Source: JAADJA01 sp963840975 (GTDB taxonomy: Bacteria > Bacteroidota > Bacteroidia > Bacteroidales > JAADJA01). Taken from it: a stretch of 64,000 nucleotides of DNA. The notes beneath the pieces were generated by a model. It was not told the DNA's origin and searched no databases. It was given only the letters and a program-made list of their open reading frames with translations. Location of the stretch: contig CAWJBC010000021.1 of the NCBI GenBank assembly GCA_963840975.1, positions 186,001-250,000 of the forward strand. Direction: 5' to 3'. Positions 1 through 9,465 of this stretch are shown here, in pieces; positions within the stretch are counted from its first letter, which is position 1, and the number at the start of each line of letters is the position of its first letter. A program made the position numbers and the translations under genes.

Positions 1-3000
1 TACCATTGGTATTCATGTATTCAAAGGTACCGTATTGGGCAGCAATCGTACCTCCACTATTTACATTTAAGCTGTAGTATCCAGTTGAAATTCTGGACAT
101 TCTGCCCGGAGTTCCTGATAACCCAATCACACTGAGCTTTCCGCCATTGTTTACATTCAGTGTAGTACCCCTTGCCACAATAGGTTTGAATTTTCAGTGA
201 CCAGCAAATTTCCACCATTTAATGTAACTCCTCCCAATATATTTGCAGTTAATGAATAAAGATTCAATGTACCCGAATTCACAGTAAGATTATTATTTAC
301 TGTGATATTTGTAGCCAGATAAGAACCTGCAGCGGGATCACGGTTGATTAATAAATTGTAAAAATAATTGCCGCTGGTGCAGTAGATGTAATTTTGTCCC
401 ACTCCAACAATTTCCACAGTACCGCCGGTTGGTTGGAACGTGCCAGGGCTGCTTGCACCAAAAGCTTCACCACTTCTCATAATACCCCCGCTCATTGAAG
501 TTGTTGCTGATGCAGAAAAATTAATGCTGTTATTGCTTATTTCAAATAACCCGGATGTCAACCCAATATGTCCATCAATGTATTCCCATCCTTTGGCATG
601 TAAAGGAGAATCTGCTATAAATGAACCACTCGTAATATTCAGATTACCCGTTGTTGCTAAGTGAAAAATACCATGAACCAATACACTTCCATCACTCACA
701 TCCAACAAGCCATTTAAGGTGTAGTCCGTATCAATGATTAAACTGCCCCCTTTGCTTCCTGATTTATACTCATCGCCAACCGAAGAATCCCCGGGAGAAA
801 CTGAGGCATTGATATTTTTATCTGCGTAATACAAATAAACATTACTGCTTGTTTGATCCGTCATGAACCCGTTAACATGCATCGAATTTGTTCCTATCTG
901 GAATGAATTATTGGCCTGGACGGTAAGATTTCCTGAAATGTTATACGGTCCCGTATAATCTGACGCACAATAGGAGGGAGATGTTATACTTTTATTTATC
1001 TCGATGTTACCGAATACTGCCGATGGTTCGCTGTTACCAAGGCCCCCGCTAAAATTGCCTCCAATTACATGGATTGTATTCCCTGTCGTTGCAAAGAAAC
1101 TTGCTCCGGCATCCACTGCCAGCCATGATTTTACGTTTATGTTTCCGGCAGCGAGGTTTGCTGATGATCCACTCCTGAACCACATGTTATCAAATGCTAA
1201 AGTACCAGCATTGAAAACACCGGCAGGATCAGTCATTGTTAATCCTCCGTAAATGTCCACAGTTTTAGCTGCAGTTAATGTATATGGACCTATAAATAAG
1301 GTTCCGGATGAAATAGTAAGATTATTATTTATGATAAAGTTTGAAGAGAGAAAAATAGAGTTTGCTTTTCCCCCATTACCTTTTGTCAAATCAATTCGTT
1401 CAGTTTCCGTTATTTCACTGTTCAAAGGAGCAAGCATGGATTCCTTTGGCTGCTTTGTTAATGACTACATTAAAAAGAGTGCAACCACTTGATTGACTGA
1501 TATAACCATCACCGGAACCGTAAAATTCGAAGATTCCTGCTGTCGGTGTAAAGTCAGCCCGGTTACCGGAAAATCCATAAGCTGTTCTGATGGTACCTCC
1601 TGTGATGTTGTTGGTCAGTGTGTAGGAAGAATTATTAATATTGATACCACAGGTTTTAAAATCAAGGACTCCGCCACTCATTTCAATGGATGCATTACTT
1701 GCATAGGGCCAATCACTAACCGACCCTGATACGTTTACTGTACCACCGTAAATATGAAGCTCACCGTTTAAATCAACCCACAGGTTACCTGCTAAGTTAT
1801 TCAGGTTAATGGTTCCTCCATCGATTACAATAATAAGCTCCAAAAATTCCATTGTCCAAAAGATCATTGGCAGTAAAAGAACCCGTTATGACATCCACTG
1901 CGCCTGCAGTCCAATCGTAGGCTGCACAAATAACATTGTTGTCGAGATAAGGCCTAAAGGCACCACCGGCTGCTTTGTTGACTTCGAGAATGTTAAAGGT
2001 TTCATTTGAACAATTTTGATGGTAAGCACCACCATCGAAAATAACCCTGCTGCTGCTTTCTGCAAAACCAGCAGCTCCGACACTGTTTATCCAGTTTCCT
2101 GCAATGTTGATATTATAGGTTGCAGTTGGTGAAGGACCATTGTCACAACTTAGCGCACCACCGCTGATTGTCATATTACTATTTACATCAAGATTTGCAG
2201 ATTTAATATAACATGTTCCTGCTGTTTTTTCAATGTTCAGGTTGAAAAGATCAAGATTTCCGCCGTCCAGATCGTTTATGTATTGAGTTGAAGATCCGTT
2301 CATAATGAGCGTGCCGCCTGTAAAGGCAATCTCATAGGAGGTATTACTATTCACGTTAAAATCACCGCCGCATCTTATCGTACCATTTGTTAAACTAGCC
2401 TGACTTCCGTTTTCAAAGAGAACAGAACCTGCAACATTGACTGCATCCGAACTACTGTCAAGAATAATTTTCCCTCCGTTTCTTACACTAAATGCAGGAG
2501 ACAATGTTGAGGAACAAGTAAGTACGGTATTGTTTAAAGACAAGGTGCCAAAATAAACCTCCATCAACCTGTTACAGTTCATATTTGTCTGCATATTTAC
2601 TGTGGCAGCAGTATTATCTTTATAGATCACAACTGTTGAGTAAGTATCATCCTGGTAATCGTCATACCAGTAAGAATTTGTTGAGCCCCTAAGGTATAAA
2701 TACGAGGTAATTCCGTTCATCGTAAATTGTCCGAATCCGGCATCAAAAGTTCCATATACATAAAACCAACTGGATGAGTTCTGGGTAAGTGTTGCTCCTG
2801 AATTTAAAAATATACTTGCAGCATATGCAGATGTGCCATTTAAAATAACCGGTTGGTAAGGAGTGCCGGTAGGGATTGTGACATTGATAGTTGAAGTAGG
2901 AAGATTTCCGTCATTCCAATTTAGCGGATTATTCCAATCAGTGCTTACTGTTCCGGCCCAAAGACCGGGAGTTCCGGTAAGATTAATTGTGTAATCCTCA

Positions 3001-5003
3001 ACTTCACCATAGGGTGTTGTGCCGCAAGAGGAAACAGACCCTGTGTAGGTAATCCTGATCCGCATAGTTTTAGCACCACTGCTTGTACCTGCAGGAGAAC
3101 TTATGGATGCAGTATAGGGTCCTAATCCGGGGGTTCCGGATACGGTTATTGTTTCATTGGCATCCAGGAAATCACCGTCATTGTTCCAATCAATCCATAC
3201 ACCGCATTGGTCGCCGGTAAAAGCAAGACCATTATTGACAGTTAAAGTGGCAGATGCCCCGATTTGCAAATTTGTAGATATGCCTGTATAATCAGCATAT
3301 CCATTACACCCTGAGCTTTTATTTATAGAGCCGAACTGAACTTGTGAAATATATTCTTCACAACCTCCTCCCGCCGCGCAATAGCGACCTAAGGAAAAGG
3401 ATGCAATACGAGTAACCCAATCGGACCAGGCACTGCTGTTAATGTATTCATTTGTATACCAAAACGTTCTATCGTCTGATGGATCCACACTCATCATCGT
3501 ATAATCTCCCCATCTGTGAGTACCATATTGTGATACAGTTCCCGCAAAGATTGTTTGTTCGGCAAGGGTCATCACTCCGAGGGGATCACCTGCATTGCGC
3601 CCTGTATATCTTATGGAGGGGTAGGTTGAACTACTCGAAACACTAAAGCCTAGTGCAATATCACCAAGTCCATTTTGAGCGATACTGCCCATCCAGTAAT
3701 TATCAGTAGATCCCGGTGAATAAGTTCCCTGTTGGTAAATATACCAGGCACCCGTAGTCTTTCTTAATTCATACCATCTCATTCCTGCCCTCATCAATCC
3801 ATTGACATCTATAGCATGACAGCATAACATGGACTGATAGGTTCCGAAGTTTCTGTATTGAAGACGGTTCATTAAAGCTCCTTCCTGTGTGGCCAGTTTT
3901 TGCGTAGTTCCAGGTTGAGTAATCCAACCTGAAAAGAAACTTCCAAAATAAGAGTCAAAAGGATCGGTATTTAGGTTTGTTGTCAATACCAAAGTAGATA
4001 GTGCAGGAGTTGTCCAATTTACAGAAAATTCCCAAACTTTTAACCGGTCAACCGGGTCATCCCCCCATACATCATCACTGAAATACATAAAATAATTCGG
4101 TGCTCCTATAGGTGCCCATGCCCCATCATTATCAGATGGCAGCATCCCGATAAAACCACCACCGGGCAAATTGGGCATTGCAAAACTGACCATTTGGGCT
4201 GTTGGATTGCCTGCTATCATTTGAGTTCTGTTAAAAGAAGCGGCAGTTACATTTCCGGCTGCTGTTCCATGTTGAACCATGATATAATATCCATCCCTCC
4301 ATATTCCGAATTTCGGGTAATCGGGAAAGCTCGTAAACTGAAACGCATAACGGTAATAAGATCCTGTTGGATCCCCGGTTGTTGAAATGGCAACAAGTTC
4401 CCAATAAGTTCCATTTGTTGTATTGACGGCAAATTGACTTACTAGCCACCTGTCAGCCTGCTCATCATAAAGAATAATTGGATCACCGTCATTTGTTCCT
4501 GTCCAGGCACCAACAAATCCGGACCAAATCGTCGAATTATCCAAAGGACCTAAAAGGGAAGTACCCGATTTGTCAAATATCTGAAAAATGACATTACACA
4601 TTTGAAAGTAATGGTTCGGTCCGACATCACCATCAGTATCAGGAGGCGAAAGCCATTCGGCTGGTGCTCCATTATCACTGTTCCTTATACCCTCGAAGTT
4701 TTGAATGGGTGTAGTAATTCCTTTCGCTCCGAATTCTTTTTGCCATGAAGGGTCTTCCCCTATCGGAAGTGCATCATCAGGATTTAAAATGTGCTTATCT
4801 GTGAATTTGTTTTCGACAACTTTATTTTTCCATTGATGGTGGGCACTAGCACCCATTGGAGCAATAGCGATATCTCTTATAGGTAAAGAAACGTCAAAGT
4901 AAGTAGATTGCGAAACGACAGGTGTGTAGGTTGTCCCAATCTCCTGTGCAAACATTTCACTACAAATTGCAAGAGCAATTAATAAAGTAAATAATTTTTT
5001 CAT
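1..5003 (-). pseudogene. Giant secreted beta-helix adhesin, frameshifted and cut by the window edge
   Basis: Reading starts at 5003 with a clear signal peptide (MKKLFTLLIALAICSEMFAQ) and stays open for 1065 codons to 1806. The same protein then continues in other frames: 1867-1415, 1437-157, and a third frame from about 180 to position 1. Alignment by eye to the intact paralogue at 20191-27018 shows continuous homology across all three joins, at about 1820-1828, 1442-1450 and 176-188. Residues about 100-540 resemble a propeller-like region common in secreted Bacteroidota proteins. Residues about 545-680 form a GEVED domain (GEVEDY motif). The rest is beta-helix with G/N/T-rich strands. The product is probably a surface or extracellular adhesin. 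The breaks are either real decay or sequence error; none lies in a long homopolymer. The C-terminus lies outside the window. Confidence 0.85.
3350..5003 (-). repeat. Long direct repeat, copy 1 (adhesin N-terminal region)
   Basis: The DNA encoding roughly the first 550 residues of this adhesin is highly similar to 25370-27018, with the same strand and reading frame and mostly third-position differences. The two copies are about 22 kb apart in direct orientation. The edges are approximate, judged from where the protein similarity thins after the propeller-like region. Confidence 0.7.
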
Positions 5004-5123
5004 ACTGTAAGATTTAAGTTTAGATTATGTGATTGATGATAAATGCTTGAGAAGTTCCTGAATTATTAGGTACACAGTGCTTGGAAAATAAAATAAGCAT
5101 GCTCATAGGCGATATATTATATG

Positions 5124-5131
5124 CAAAAATA
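5124..5131 (-). promoter_or_regulatory. Putative -7 box (TATTTTTG) upstream of the adhesin at 5003
   Basis: On the minus strand the box reads TATTTTTG, an exact match to the Bacteroidota TAnnTTTG -7 consensus. It lies 120 nt before the start codon. No clear TTTG -33 element is found at the usual distance, so the call is tentative. Confidence 0.35.
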
Positions 5132-5351
5132 TAACTATATATTATATAATTGCATACTCTTATTGTTAAATAATTGTTAAATAAAGAACTCGGACTGTGA
5201 AAATGACTTTTTTTGAATAAGAGTTTAGGTGGTTAAGTTGGAAACTTATTGGTTCAGTATTTTATAATTTTTTTTCTTTCCCCATAGAAATAACCCGCTT
5301 AAATTTACCTCTAGCCCCCTGACTTTCAGGTTAGCGTTTGAGCCTGCATCT

Positions 5352-5439
5352 GAATAATCCAAAAGATATTAAAAAGGATTTTTAATCCTTTAAATAAACG
5401 GGATTTTAAATCCCAACATTAGATTCGTCCTGATTATTC
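5352..5439. repeat. Nested inverted repeat: two hairpins inside an outer stem
   Basis: GAATAATC at 5352-5359 pairs with GATTATTC at 5432-5439. Between them sit two further hairpins: AAAGGATT/AATCCTTT (5373-5391, loop of 3) and GGGATTT/AAATCCC (5400-5414). Folded as RNA or single-stranded DNA this gives a three-way junction. It lies just downstream of the gene ending at 5480. It may be a REP-like or MITE-like intergenic element, or it may act in 3'-end formation. Confidence 0.6.
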
Positions 5440-5479
5440 GTTGCGGGAGTCTCATTATAAATGCGGACGAGAAGCGGGA

Positions 5480-7828
5480 CTATTTCATTTTTTCAACTTC
5501 ATCCGATATGATACTTTTATATTTATTGTAAAGGAATGAAATAATTAAAAGCAGCAGCCCCAGTGAAACAAATACAATGGTCTTTGAAATGGTATTGAGG
5601 TGGGAAATATCATAGAGGAACAATTTTATCAGAGTGACTCCGAACAATACGATGGCACCTAAACGCAAATACTTTTTCTTTTTCCAGATTCCAAGCACAA
5701 TCAATTGCAAAGAATAAACTCCCCAAAGTATGCTCAGCCCAAGCTTATTCGACTGAGTGGAACCTGCAATATCCATCCAGTTGATTAGTTCGCTGCTGGC
5801 CAACCAAATTATAAATAAATGAAATACCAGTTCAGTAACCATTCTGAAAACTTTATTCAGAAATACCCTGTAGATGTATTGATAGCTTGCATAAAGCATC
5901 ACTACAACAAAAACCAGCGAAATATACCTGATCACTATATTAAAGATTCCTCTTTGATAATATTGAGACAGGGATTGTTCAAGATAACTATCGCGCAATT
6001 CATTTAGTAAGAACAATTTAGACATCAGAAAAATTAATAAAACCAAAGTGATTATGGCAAGCAGAATGTAGGCAAATGCGTGACTTTTTATTCTTTTGTA
6101 ATTCACAAAAGCCAGAACTGGCAGAAATAGCATGGTATAGTTAATGAGCCAAATGGCTTTATATTTTAGCAAATTATCGTTACTGACGATAGCCGGGCCT
6201 AATTTATCACTGCTTGTTTCTGCTATGGCTGAACAGGAAAAAAGAAGATTCCAGTAATTTGAAATTTCCATCCTGAAGGTATAATAAATAGTGAATACAA
6301 GAATACCCGGAAGAATATAAGACATTAAATTCAAGAGTTCTTGCTTATTTAACAAAGGGGAAGAATAGTTTTTATTATTGTTAATTATATTGATAAATGA
6401 GAAGGCTGCAATAAATAAAATTGAGGAAAGGAATGTGATATTCAGAATTGGCTTCAGCGGTTTATCCATCAAATAATTTAGATTCCAATCCTGTGCAATG
6501 CTAATAAATGCTATCATCATAAATAGTAAAGAAAGCACTTCATAAAAGGAAATCTTTTTTGTCCTTCCAATCCAGAATAGTAATGCAGCTTCTCCGGCCC
6601 ATAAAAGGGTCACCCAATTCCCATCCAACTGAACAGGTATAGCAATGGTTATAAAAATCAGGGCCAGCCCGGTAAAGAGGTAAAACAGATTTCTGTCAGC
6701 AAGTTTTTGCCTGTAGATAATGAACCCAGCAATAAAATGAATAATTGCATTGCAAAAGGAGAATAAACCTAAAAAATCCTGCCCTGTACTGTGGTGGTAG
6801 AAGAGAGAATAGCCAATGCCAAAAAAAATAAATGAATTTGTTAGCAGTAGTAATATACCGCCAATTTCGAACTTTTCTTTTTGAATCAATTTATAAGCAA
6901 GAAAAGTTATATAGAAAATCACGAAGAAAATGGATAAATAAGTTAAGCCTAATCCGAAATGGAGATCAATCTGGTAACTTTCAGTGTACCACGCAAAATA
7001 AATTAGCCAGGTAAGCAAAAAAGATGCATAATAGAGAAGTTTCCAGTATTTTTTGAAAGCAAGGATCAGTATCCCGGCATTAATGATTACTATACATGTA
7101 AACAGGATAGCTATGTTTTCCGATTCATTGCTTAACAGAAACGGGACTGCATATGCCCCTACCAACCCGATGTGTGCAATTATCTGCTTGTTGTATTTTA
7201 GGGCTGCACTTACGGTAGCAACTGTAAATAACACCATTAATCCAAATGCAATAAACTGAGGCATCAGGTCGTAAAAATTATATGCAAAATAGGTTATGAA
7301 GTACATAACAGCCATAGCACCACTTACCAATACAGCACTGTAATTTTCATATTTATCTTTCAGCTTTATGCCAAATCCAAGCAGGATTAATCCGGCGATA
7401 TAGCCTAACATTATTCTTGTCAAAGGGCTAATAAGATGATGATCAATGGAATATTTGGTGCCAATTGCAACCCCTAAAACCGTTATGATAATACCGAGTT
7501 TACTGATAAGATTTTCTCCGATGAATTTTTCGAGGTTCTTGTTGATTTTGGGTAATAGGCTGATTTTTGATCGCGCAGGTTTTGGGGTGAATGCATTTTG
7601 CTGCTTTGGATAAGTGGTTTTAATGTTTTCAGGCTGAACTCCGGTGATTTCAGCTGCCGATGTTTGGACCCGTTCTTTTTGTATTACATTCTGGTTTGTT
7701 TCGATAGCCTTTAGCTTGTTTATTTCATTGCGTAACTCATTTATGTCGCTTGAAAATATTTCCTGCTTTTTCAGCAGCTTTTCCAGCTTTTCATGAAGTT
7801 GATGGATTCCATTTGGTTTTTCAGTCAT
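5480..7828 (-). CDS. DUF2339 family multi-spanning membrane protein
   Basis: The 782-aa protein begins with a coiled-coil segment (about residues 8-50, alternating E/K/L). A short polar linker follows, and from about residue 130 to the end there are roughly twenty hydrophobic segments. The first membrane stretch, with the LGIIITVLGVAIGTKYSID pattern followed by glycine-rich helices, is typical of the DUF2339 predicted membrane protein family. Its function is unknown; it is sometimes suggested to be an envelope or transport-related protein, but nothing here decides that. It is a single gene preceded by its own promoter box at 7868-7875. The family call is firm; a role cannot be given. Confidence 0.8.
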   Translation of the reverse strand: MTEKPNGIHQLHEKLEKLLKKQEIFSSDINELRNEINKLKAIETNQNVIQKERVQTSAAEITGVQPENIKTTYPKQQNAFTPKPARSKISLLPKINKNLEKFIGENLISKLGIIITVLGVAIGTKYSIDHHLISPLTRIMLGYIAGLILLGFGIKLKDKYENYSAVLVSGAMAVMYFITYFAYNFYDLMPQFIAFGLMVLFTVATVSAALKYNKQIIAHIGLVGAYAVPFLLSNESENIAILFTCIVIINAGILILAFKKYWKLLYYASFLLTWLIYFAWYTESYQIDLHFGLGLTYLSIFFVIFYITFLAYKLIQKEKFEIGGILLLLTNSFIFFGIGYSLFYHHSTGQDFLGLFSFCNAIIHFIAGFIIYRQKLADRNLFYLFTGLALIFITIAIPVQLDGNWVTLLWAGEAALLFWIGRTKKISFYEVLSLLFMMIAFISIAQDWNLNYLMDKPLKPILNITFLSSILFIAAFSFINIINNNKNYSSPLLNKQELLNLMSYILPGILVFTIYYTFRMEISNYWNLLFSCSAIAETSSDKLGPAIVSNDNLLKYKAIWLINYTMLFLPVLAFVNYKRIKSHAFAYILLAIITLVLLIFLMSKLFLLNELRDSYLEQSLSQYYQRGIFNIVIRYISLVFVVVMLYASYQYIYRVFLNKVFRMVTELVFHLFIIWLASSELINWMDIAGSTQSNKLGLSILWGVYSLQLIVLGIWKKKKYLRLGAIVLFGVTLIKLFLYDISHLNTISKTIVFVSLGLLLLIISFLYNKYKSIISDEVEKMK

Positions 7829-7867
7829 ATTTCTGTTTTTACATTGATATGGACCCGTTTATAATAA

Positions 7868-7875
7868 CAAAGTTA
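7868..7875 (-). promoter_or_regulatory. Putative -7 box (TAACTTTG) for the DUF2339 gene
   Basis: On the minus strand the box reads TAACTTTG, an exact TAnnTTTG match 40 nt before the start at 7828. This would leave a short leader of about 30 nt. No TTTG -33 element is evident. Confidence 0.4.
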
Positions 7876-7966
7876 TACAATTTTTCTGCTAAAGGGAAGA
7901 ATGTAATATTTGACAGGTATTGTAAATTCCCAACCATAAATTTTATTCATTTTATTTACTTCTTTA

Positions 7967-8605
7967 TTAAAAACTCCAGACTTTAGCATCTTTGGAGGGC
8001 CAGTTGGGTTTGAACTGGATTTTTGTGTGCCCTCCCAGCATCTGGAAGCTGAATCCCACAACTATTCCTGCGGTGCAGCCGAGTGCCCAGTATTTGTAAC
8101 TTTCAGCATTAAAAGTTCCGTCTTTATAGTTATAGCAGATAAATGGCGAGATGAGCAGCACTGCCAATGAACTAAAAAGCACTACATCTTCAATATTTCC
8201 AAACATTTTCTGAGTGAATTTTTGATATTCGAGTAAATGAACGTCCTTAAGAGCGATATTCATGTTATAAATCGTATCTGCAGTTTTCTCCCAATAATAC
8301 TTGGCCGGAATTCTGGTATCCTGCTTGATTCCATTACCAAACACTTTATTTGCTGCAATTGATTTTAATTTTATCCGTAGAGAATCTGAACCTCCTTGAA
8401 TGAAAAAACCACTGTAATATTTGCTTTCTTTAAGTGAGTCCGAATCAATCAAAAGTGTTCCGATTTTGACTTTCGCTTCAGGTTTTAACCTAAGGGTTTT
8501 TACTCCTGGTTTTTCTGAAATGCTTTGGATTTCTTTTTTCCAGGTCTGAGCATTTAAGCCGGTTAAAAAAAAGATGGTTAAAACGAGTCCTATTAACTTT
8601 TTCAT
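7967..8605 (-). CDS. Hypothetical membrane-associated protein with signal peptide
   Basis: This 212-aa protein is not recognised as a named family. The start at 8605 gives a signal peptide (MKKLIGLVLTIFFLTGLNAQ); an ATG nine codons upstream would put polar residues in front of it and is less likely. The middle (residues about 20-130) looks like a soluble periplasmic stretch with several K/S/D-rich strands. Two hydrophobic helices follow at about 140-160 and 175-195, the second rich in glycine. Such an arrangement is common in small Bacteroidota envelope proteins. It is followed by the DUF2339 gene on the same strand after about 140 nt. Confidence 0.65.
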   Translation of the reverse strand: MKKLIGLVLTIFFLTGLNAQTWKKEIQSISEKPGVKTLRLKPEAKVKIGTLLIDSDSLKESKYYSGFFIQGGSDSLRIKLKSIAANKVFGNGIKQDTRIPAKYYWEKTADTIYNMNIALKDVHLLEYQKFTQKMFGNIEDVVLFSSLAVLLISPFICYNYKDGTFNAESYKYWALGCTAGIVVGFSFQMLGGHTKIQFKPNWPSKDAKVWSF

Positions 8606-8677
8606 AGAAGTTTTATTAAATGTTGTTTGCAAAAGTTTAAAGTACCAATGAAGTTAGTTTTAACTCATTTAATGAAG

Positions 8678-9067
8678 TTAATTCGTTTCTCCAGTTCTCA
8701 TTTGATACCTTGATAAAAGCCAATAAATGAGATATAATAGCCCGGGAATAGCCAGCCCATCGATCATTATATCCGGAAATAAGTCGGGCCTTATGGTATG
8801 AAAACCAATGATCCCCAGTATGGTAATCAGGCCTCCCATTCCTTCCCATTTCAGGGCGAGTCCCAGTCCTATAATTACAGATACCGGGAAAAAGGCGAAA
8901 GAGATCATTTCCGAAACCGATCTGAAATGGCCAATGGATTCTCCTTCACCGGTTATTGTGTCTAAAAGATGTGCGCCAACAGTAAAAAGCAGGATAATTA
9001 GGCTCACAGAACCCCATATCCTGGCAGTCCAGCGAATGATCGTGATTAAACGATTTTTAGGTTTCAT
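8678..9067 (-). CDS. Small hypothetical integral membrane protein
   Basis: This 129-aa protein has four hydrophobic helices (about residues 12-34, 48-70, 74-92 and 100-120) with short loops and an RT-rich tail. No catalytic motif is visible and no family is firmly recognised. It resembles small four-helix DUF proteins. The ATG at 9067 overlaps by 11 nt the end of a tiny hydrophobic reading frame (9057-9146), which may feed translation into this gene. Confidence 0.6.
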   Translation of the reverse strand: MKPKNRLITIIRWTARIWGSVSLIILLFTVGAHLLDTITGEGESIGHFRSVSEMISFAFFPVSVIIGLGLALKWEGMGGLITILGIIGFHTIRPDLFPDIMIDGLAIPGLLYLIYWLLSRYQMRTGETN

Positions 9068-9146
9068 GTCTCTTAAGACAATTAATTGAGTCGGTTAACT
9101 GGATTGTCATAATCATGATGAGCATAGAAGAAATTAAGCTTTTCAT
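9057..9146 (-). CDS. Possible 29-aa hydrophobic leader peptide
   Basis: ATG at 9146 opens a 29-codon frame (MKSLISSMLIMIMTIQLTDS..., stop at 9057). It resembles a bare signal peptide or single membrane helix. It overlaps the next gene's start by 11 nt, which suggests a translationally coupled leader or a worn-down secreted gene. There is no independent support. Confidence 0.25.
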   Translation of the reverse strand: MKSLISSMLIMIMTIQLTDSINCLKRHET

Positions 9147-9465
9147 AGTTATAAAGTTTAAATTCGACATTAAATTATTAACTTGTTGTCGAAATTAAGA
9201 TCACATCCATTTTAACTTTTGAAATACGCTTGTAAAATGGTTGTAAAGTATTTTGCAAGTTGTAATTCAGTTTCGAACCGCCAACAAGACAGCAAGATCT
9301 TGCAATCAGGCATGGGATCAACTTTTTTTCTTGACTTTAATTTTCAGCATTTGAAGGAGGGAGGATAATCGCAAATAATTATGTAACTTTACCTCTGTTT
9401 TTAAGTTTCTTACTGGTTTTCAAATTGACCTGCTGCAAGATCAAATCATCAGACAAATTGTAAAC
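9147..9465. other. Divergent intergenic region upstream of the cyclase gene
   Basis: No gene is seen. The region separates minus-strand genes from the plus-strand cyclase and should hold both promoters. TAACTTTA at about 9381 is one base off the TAnnTTTG consensus and is a weak candidate for the cyclase promoter. No hairpin of note is present. Confidence 0.4.

Larger units (their letters stand above)
5004..5479. other. Intergenic region with promoter box and nested hairpins, no gene seen
   Basis: No convincing coding region is visible. The part next to 5003 is AT-rich and contains a promoter-like box for the adhesin. The part near 5480 contains a nested inverted-repeat structure, listed separately. 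Two runs, about 5320-5360 and 5425-5478, are GC-richer than the rest and look like an interspersed repeat rather than a gene remnant. Confidence 0.6.

Noticed and set aside
5320..5360. Possible remnant of a protein gene on the minus strand
   Set aside because: A short open stretch reads as a plausible peptide, but it is too brief and lies within an inverted-repeat region.
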